NCBI GenBank assembly: GCA_900404475.1
Contig: OUQQ01000145.1
Span: 1-35,727 of the forward strand
Reading direction: 5' to 3'
Source of the DNA: Spongospora subterranea
Lineage: Eukaryota > Endomyxa > Phytomyxea > Plasmodiophorida > Plasmodiophoridae
Length of the DNA: 35,727 nt
The notes below the pieces were generated by a model. It saw only the letters and a list, made by a program, of their open reading frames with translations. It was not told where the DNA came from and did not search any database. The stretch's first letter is position 1; every line of letters begins with the position of its first letter. The position numbers and the translations under genes are program-made. This document shows positions 30,793 to 35,727 of this stretch, in pieces.

Positions 30793-33700
30793 TTATATAG
30801 GAAAAGCATCATCGATTTCAGAGGGAAACGATGGAGTTTTGAAGTACCTTTCTGCCACATCCAGCTGAACGATAAACCGATGTCAAAAAATTCAGGTGGT
30901 GCCCAAAATACGAAACGAACCTCAGCAGCGAGATTTGAATTGAGTTCACGGTTGATGGATGATATTTCACTTAAGATCGTCTCCCTGAACCTGGTAAATA
31001 CATCGGAAAATCGCCGCAGCAACATACTAAGCCGTTCCTCTAGCGGCGATTTGTTCTCAACTTGCACCTCTGATATTAGTTGGGCAAAGCGTTGAACAAT
31101 ATCGACTATTAGATACTGCAGCTTCTCATCATCGAAAACCTGAACAAACCGATTTATCAAGATGAACAATCCTGAAAAAGCTACAGTAAGTACATGTGCA
31201 AAATCAACTGCATTCTGCAGAATAGTGAACATGACGGCATCTGAGAAGGCGTGAGACCCATAATTAACAAATAACCTAAACATGTGGGAGCCTGTAAGTG
31301 TTCGAAGAGCCGCGAAACTGCAGCAATTACTCACCACTGGTTCAAATACATAGGATGGAACACGAATCGTCGGATTAGACGATCCAAAATGACTACCGTA
31401 TGCTGAGGAGAGTTTACCCAGAACGATGCTATCCAACCGGGAAATACTGCTGGATCTGGCAGATCAGCTACAGCAGCTCCGATTTCCGATTCATAGTATG
31501 TCAGACGGCTGAAGCAGTGACTAACCAATTGAAAAACACTCAGACAAATACAAGCATCTCTTCACCTCTTATGGATACCTATATGACTTTTTACCGTGCC
31601 ACAAAATGCATTTAACCACATATTCTAGGTTGCCTGACGCCGATTCCAGCACTTCATCAAATGTAACCTTGTTCCTGATATTCTGATGCAGCAACCAAGA
31701 TATAAGAATTTAAAAAACAAAGGTATAAAAGGCCATACCTCACAAACAACTTCCCGAACCTCGGGATCATCACCATCGAATTGAGGTAGTAATGCAGGAT
31801 TAGGCAAAAGGGATCGTAATAAGGGTGCAGGTGCTAATACTTCATCGAGGCAATCATAGTATGAAAGTCTAACACCTGCAAGTGACCTGATGCTGAATAC
31901 AAAGAAATGCAAGCATTCGAGAGACAACGGACCCTGATGTAAAGCCATTTCGACAAAATAACGCTGTGGATGTAGCGGATCCGCTTCAGTAGCAACATGT
32001 TCCCAAGCAGGCCACGGCCATTCAAAAGATGTATTGGAGAGATGGTAGCCAAACCAGGTGGCTAATACAATTAATGACATACGGTTTCATTTGAGTTAAC
32101 CACGCACCTACCAAAACGCTCTACTGATTCTAACGTTAAAAAGTGCAGTGACTGAAATATCTTGTGAACGGAACGACCCATAAAGGCGGCTATGGAGGGG
32201 CATGCTCTAAGGCACCAAACAGTAAGACCACGCCAATATATGTCAGGAATATGCGATGGCATTGGATCTAGAATCTTTGACAAAATTAACTCGATAAGCA
32301 TTTGCTAAATCCATCTGATTAGTGGGGCAATAACGATCCGAAATTCACTGAACTCACCTGTGCATTAAACTCTAATGCCTTTTCTGTCAACATCATTAAC
32401 GATTCGCGGCCACTTTCGTGCCATACATACAGCTGATCAATAAACTGAAACATGCACGTAATTAGCAAACCCATTTGCTGGAAAAAGAACACACATACTT
32501 GTTGCTCCAGAACAAAAGCGTCAAGGTCGGTAAGACTACTCTTCAATTTATGATCGACGTTCTCTCCAGTGTTGATTATCAACCGGCATGGCATGACCCA
32601 ATTAAGTCCACAATACCCTATCCCGACCGAAGAAATGCGAAACGAAAATGGACAAGGTACGCATCTAAAACGTCAATTGCCTGATATAAATTGCTATCGC
32701 TGATGATAAACAAACGATATACCTTTTCAACGGTTCCATTATACTCGGGCCAGGAGTACGGACAACATAGTGATGGGTTTTAGGTCTACCGTTCCCTTTG
32801 GTGTCCAATAAAGAAGTATACATCGCTTGAAGCGTGTCGCGCCCAGACCGGAACACAGAGGAATGAGTCGATCGAAGACAGGTGAGTGGTGCCATGGAGG
32901 GAAGCGGAGTCGCCATCCCAGAACGGGATAAAAAGTAGTCGCGAAGCCCGCTCCATATCGCTTCATCTGAAAATACCACTGTTGACCATTAGAGACCTAA
33001 AAAAAAACGGTTGAATATGCCATACCCGGGACAGAACGGGCAACAGTCGAAATAGCTGTGTAAATGGCCCAATCACCCTGGCATGTCCCTGGTGTTGAAG
33101 CAATGCCTAGCTGAATAAGATCGGATATCAACTCTGCAAGGTCTCGAGTCGAGAAGACATGCGCCTATATTTTCATTGAATACTAGAAGCTACAAGAATG
33201 AAACTCAATATTGCCCTTGACCTCAGATAATGCTGTCATAAACAGTAAATACATTTGAACCGTGAGGGAAGCACCAGCCTTGATAGCTTGATTTAAGCGA
33301 AAGGCAATGCAATCAGCAACGTCGACAGAAATGGATTGATCCGTTTTCGACAATAGTCCGATCAAACATGCATAAAATGTCTGTTTTAACGGCATTGAAA
33401 TGCCACTGTAGAAATTTCGTCAAGTCTCATATAGTGTTGCTAAACGCCAGTACCATTCGACGATAATTCCAATGACTTGATCCCGGTTAGCCCGAAGATC
33501 CCGAACAAGGACGTATGACATGTCAAAGATATCGTCATCTCGGGATTGCGGGTCTAATTGATCACCAAGCCTAAAATTACCTCAATAACTAGGTCGCAAA
33601 CGATTTTTGAATTAGGACTTTGCAATAAACTGGGTAAGCTGCATTCGATTATCTTCTGCAGAAACAGCAGCAGAAGCCGTGTCACGTTCCACAGCTCCAT

Positions 33701-34018
33701 CTGGCCACCTATGCCGTTTCTCGCCTGGCCCATCAAGATCGTTATAGCCACTTCGGCCACTAAATCTAAAACATTCAGTGTATTGGAATTTAAGCGAGTA
33801 TAAAACGGTTTCAAAATAACGAGAGGCAAACTCATTAAAGTATATCAAAATAAACCATACGATGGTGGAGGAAGCGGTTGGTCAAGGCGGACCTCGATCC
33901 TCGACGGTAAACCATCACCGCCGCGCATTCGTTTGGGCGGTGCCGCCTTTGGAGTCATCATCTCCAATTTTGTCGAATCTGGAGCAGTAGTGACCGGCTC
34001 GTCGACCATGGTCGACAT
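30793..34018 (-). CDS. NCBP1: nuclear cap-binding protein large subunit CBP80 (many exons)
   Basis: Binds the mRNA 5' cap with CBP20 and supports splicing and export. It runs from ATG 34018 to TAA 30793 through many exons; sure ones include 33856-34018 and 33581-33765. Family landmarks in order: LPLKQTFYACLIGLL (MIF4G-1), DPMPSHIPDIYWRGL, ATWFGYHLSNTSFEWPWPAW (matching WFSHHLSNFQFRWSWEDW of other CBP80s), VRLSYYDCLDE, WHGKNHCFSRLTYYE, FWVNSPQHTVVILDRLIRRF, and the C-terminal helical domain ending SEIDDAFPI. The N terminus is Pro-rich with a KRMRGG patch, a likely nuclear signal. Some exon borders in the first MIF4G repeat (33400-33560) are unresolved. Confidence 0.88.
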
Positions 34019-35042
34019 GATTATAATGAGTCTATCCGATATGCGATCTGTAGCTGCGCTGATAGAGGAGAATGGCCCCTGTCAGATAATGGGCTGCGCC
34101 TCAGGGGTAACAGTAATACAGTACGTCATGACGATTGACAAAACGGTAAATCACACGGTATCCGCTAAATATACACTTGTCGGACACCGTACCGGACTTG
34201 GTTGTTTTACAGCAAAAACAAAAGCAACACTTTTGCTGTTGGGTCGTTCCAACTATTTCCAAAATTCAACGTTGAGATGTACTCATATGTTCGTTAGGAT
34301 AGCTTCACCACCAATGACCTCATTCAAAGTCACCAACAATCAACTTTCTGTCGGCTCTTCATTTTTTTTTGTAGCTTGTTTTTCTCTCGCGTTTTAAACT
34401 TGCTCAAGTTTGAGCTTTTACAAGAGTCTCGTTCCTTTCTGTATTCCAAGTGTTTCCTCTTTGGATGATTTTCATGATGAGCATATAGTTCGACTCAGGA
34501 TTATTCATCGTGTCTGTGATTATTTTGTTTACTCTCTGGCGTTTGGAGACTTGGGCGAAGACGGCAGGTTTCGTCAGATGCCAGCTTATATCGGTTTAGT
34601 TGGGACTGAGACTCCAGTCCAACCTACCGGACACCTTACCGTTTTCAACGATGGACGTTGCAGTGACACTTCTATCATCAGCCAAATACACTCGCTACGA
34701 TTCATCGTCGACGTCCTAGCCTGTGCTTTTTTGTTGAAGCTTCCTAAAGAAGGACACTCTTTATCGTCACCAAACGACGTCACAATTATTATCGCAATCC
34801 TATTGGCTTCAAAGGTTTCCTTAGGGCAATCAGGATCACGTTAGTTGTACTCAGCAAACTACACAGAACCGAACTGCGGTTGAACACCAACAGCTTTCTC
34901 CCATTCATGATTCTGCTCCTGATAATGATAGCGATCCTGCGGTAGAACTTTGTTAACGGAAAAAGCTCACCACAATTAAAAAACCGCTTTTGCTTTATTT
35001 GATGCATATAGTACCTAAGGTTCACCTTTGGTGCCATGAGTC
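34019..35042. other. gene-poor stretch between CBP80 and the gag remnant
   Basis: About 1 kb. Plus-strand ORFs at 33933-34397 and 34410-34844 and a minus ORF at 34789-35037 have no family features; the first is partly antisense to CBP80 exon 1 and the second has no early ATG. The left part should hold the CBP80 promoter. The right part may be eroded retroelement sequence downstream of gag. Confidence 0.45.
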
Positions 35043-35640
35043 TTAATCGATTCGGTTTCTGTCAAAGAAACCTTTTTTGCAGACCTGTTTGGCAACCGAG
35101 TAATTTCTACGCCACATCATCCAAGCAACGCCAGAATCATTGCAACGCTCTTTGAAAGTCACGCAGAGGAGCAGGCGCTGATCCAGACGCAGGGCGTCGA
35201 TGAACAATTGCTGGAGGGGCGTCGCCACGGGAACAGTTAGCAAAAGGTCTTGTATGCTGTCGTTTAGACCTCGCCGGAAGGCATCCTGGGCGGCCCTTTC
35301 GTCCCATCCCGCATCTGCCACCAACTGTTGAACGTGAGACTGAAATGTGTAGGCTGCCACCGTCCTTCGCCCTTGCTTTTATGTCTGCAGCGGGGTCCGC
35401 CCGATTGAGGTCATCGAATCGCTGTCTGAATATTGATAAAAACTGTTGGAAATTACCGAATACAGCTAAATGCTGCGACTTAAATAATGAGTTGCACCAT
35501 TGGCGTGCTAATCATAATCAGCAAGCTATTCCCAGCGACATCTTAGTGGAGTAGGTGTACGGCTGCGGTTGTATGACCAGAAGGATTTGATTGAGGAAAC
35601 CACTGACCGCTGCCGGGATGCCGTCGAATGAATCGGGTAA
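35043..35640 (-). pseudogene. decayed Ty3/gypsy-type gag (capsid) fragment
   Basis: Minus-strand pieces in different frames match the Retrotrans_gag pattern in the right order. First comes a Pro-x-x-Phe-Asp-Gly start with a FLNQ motif (about 35550-35640). A Trp-x-x-x-Leu helix with a FDDLN segment follows (about 35400-35490). Last is an ORF at 35043-35360 with AGWDERAAQDAFRRGL and the LRLDQRL helix. Stop codons and at least two frameshifts separate the pieces, so no intact capsid protein is encoded. No LTR, protease or reverse transcriptase is seen; the 5' part may continue past the right edge. Confidence 0.75.
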
Positions 35641-35727
35641 TTTAGCAGTAATTTAGCCTTGGGTTCTCGAATATTTGCTGGCGTCTGAACACTTCTGTTG
35701 GCTGATTCAATCGTGCTGTCGATTTGG

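Noticed and set aside
34410..34844. 144-codon plus ORF right of CBP80
   Set aside because: No ATG near its start, no domain and no splice partner; treated as non-coding.
1..35727. CRISPR arrays, bacterial operons or riboswitches
   Set aside because: No regularly spaced repeats or Shine-Dalgarno-linked gene strings exist; the region is clearly eukaryotic, with spliced genes.

Overview
This window is nuclear DNA from a compact, intron-rich eukaryote. I see a Pol III tRNA gene, genes interrupted by many short GT-AG introns (mostly about 40-60 nt, a few 31-36 nt, longest about 360 nt), the standard stop codons, and eukaryote-only proteins: RPA70, ribosomal eS17, TFIIS, CBP80, a GRAB golgin and 14-3-3. 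Gene order and intron style suggest a protist with a small, dense genome. A rhizarian/plasmodiophorid-like or stramenopile-like origin would fit, but this is inference; no gene here fixes the lineage.

Layout, left to right. 1-63: 5'-truncated tRNA-Pro(AGG). 430-877: small unknown gene. 1435-5143: 15-exon RPA1 with a tandemly repeated Pro/Ala linker. 5377-9130: ribonuclease-inhibitor-type LRR plus coiled-coil protein. 9203-10441: kinesin-light-chain-type TPR protein; one in-frame intron would join it to the LRR gene as a single LRR/coiled-coil/TPR protein. 10520-14394 (minus): GMAP-210/Rud3-type golgin with a GRAB domain. 14446-14923 (minus): small four-exon unknown. 15302-15789 (minus): eS17, whose start codon is alone on its exon. 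16522-20180: P1B copper ATPase with a metallothionein-like Cys tail. 20489-21203: mitochondrial-type unknown protein, paralogous to the minus-strand gene at 27320-28072. 21440-22623: divergent 14-3-3. 22914-24217: TFIIS. 24775-26068: zinc-free medium-chain reductase. 26287-26654 (minus): possible small gene beside a 21-bp tandem repeat. 26916-27315: small helical protein. 28071-28511: short UVSSA/DUF2043-like zinc-finger gene. 28795-29310: small secreted protein. 29473-30732: unknown charged protein. 30793-34018 (minus): CBP80/NCBP1. 35043-35640 (minus): decayed Ty3/gypsy-type gag running off the right edge.

The genes do not form one pathway. RPA1, TFIIS, CBP80 and the UVSSA-like gene are nuclear DNA/RNA machinery; the golgin and copper ATPase act in the Golgi/secretory system. 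The more novel content is the LRR-TPR architecture, the Cys-rich ATPase tail, the mitochondrial paralogue pair, the 14-3-3 with an altered ligand pocket, and several introns that are multiples of three without stops. Exon coordinates were read by eye from splice signals, phase and family alignment, with no transcript evidence.
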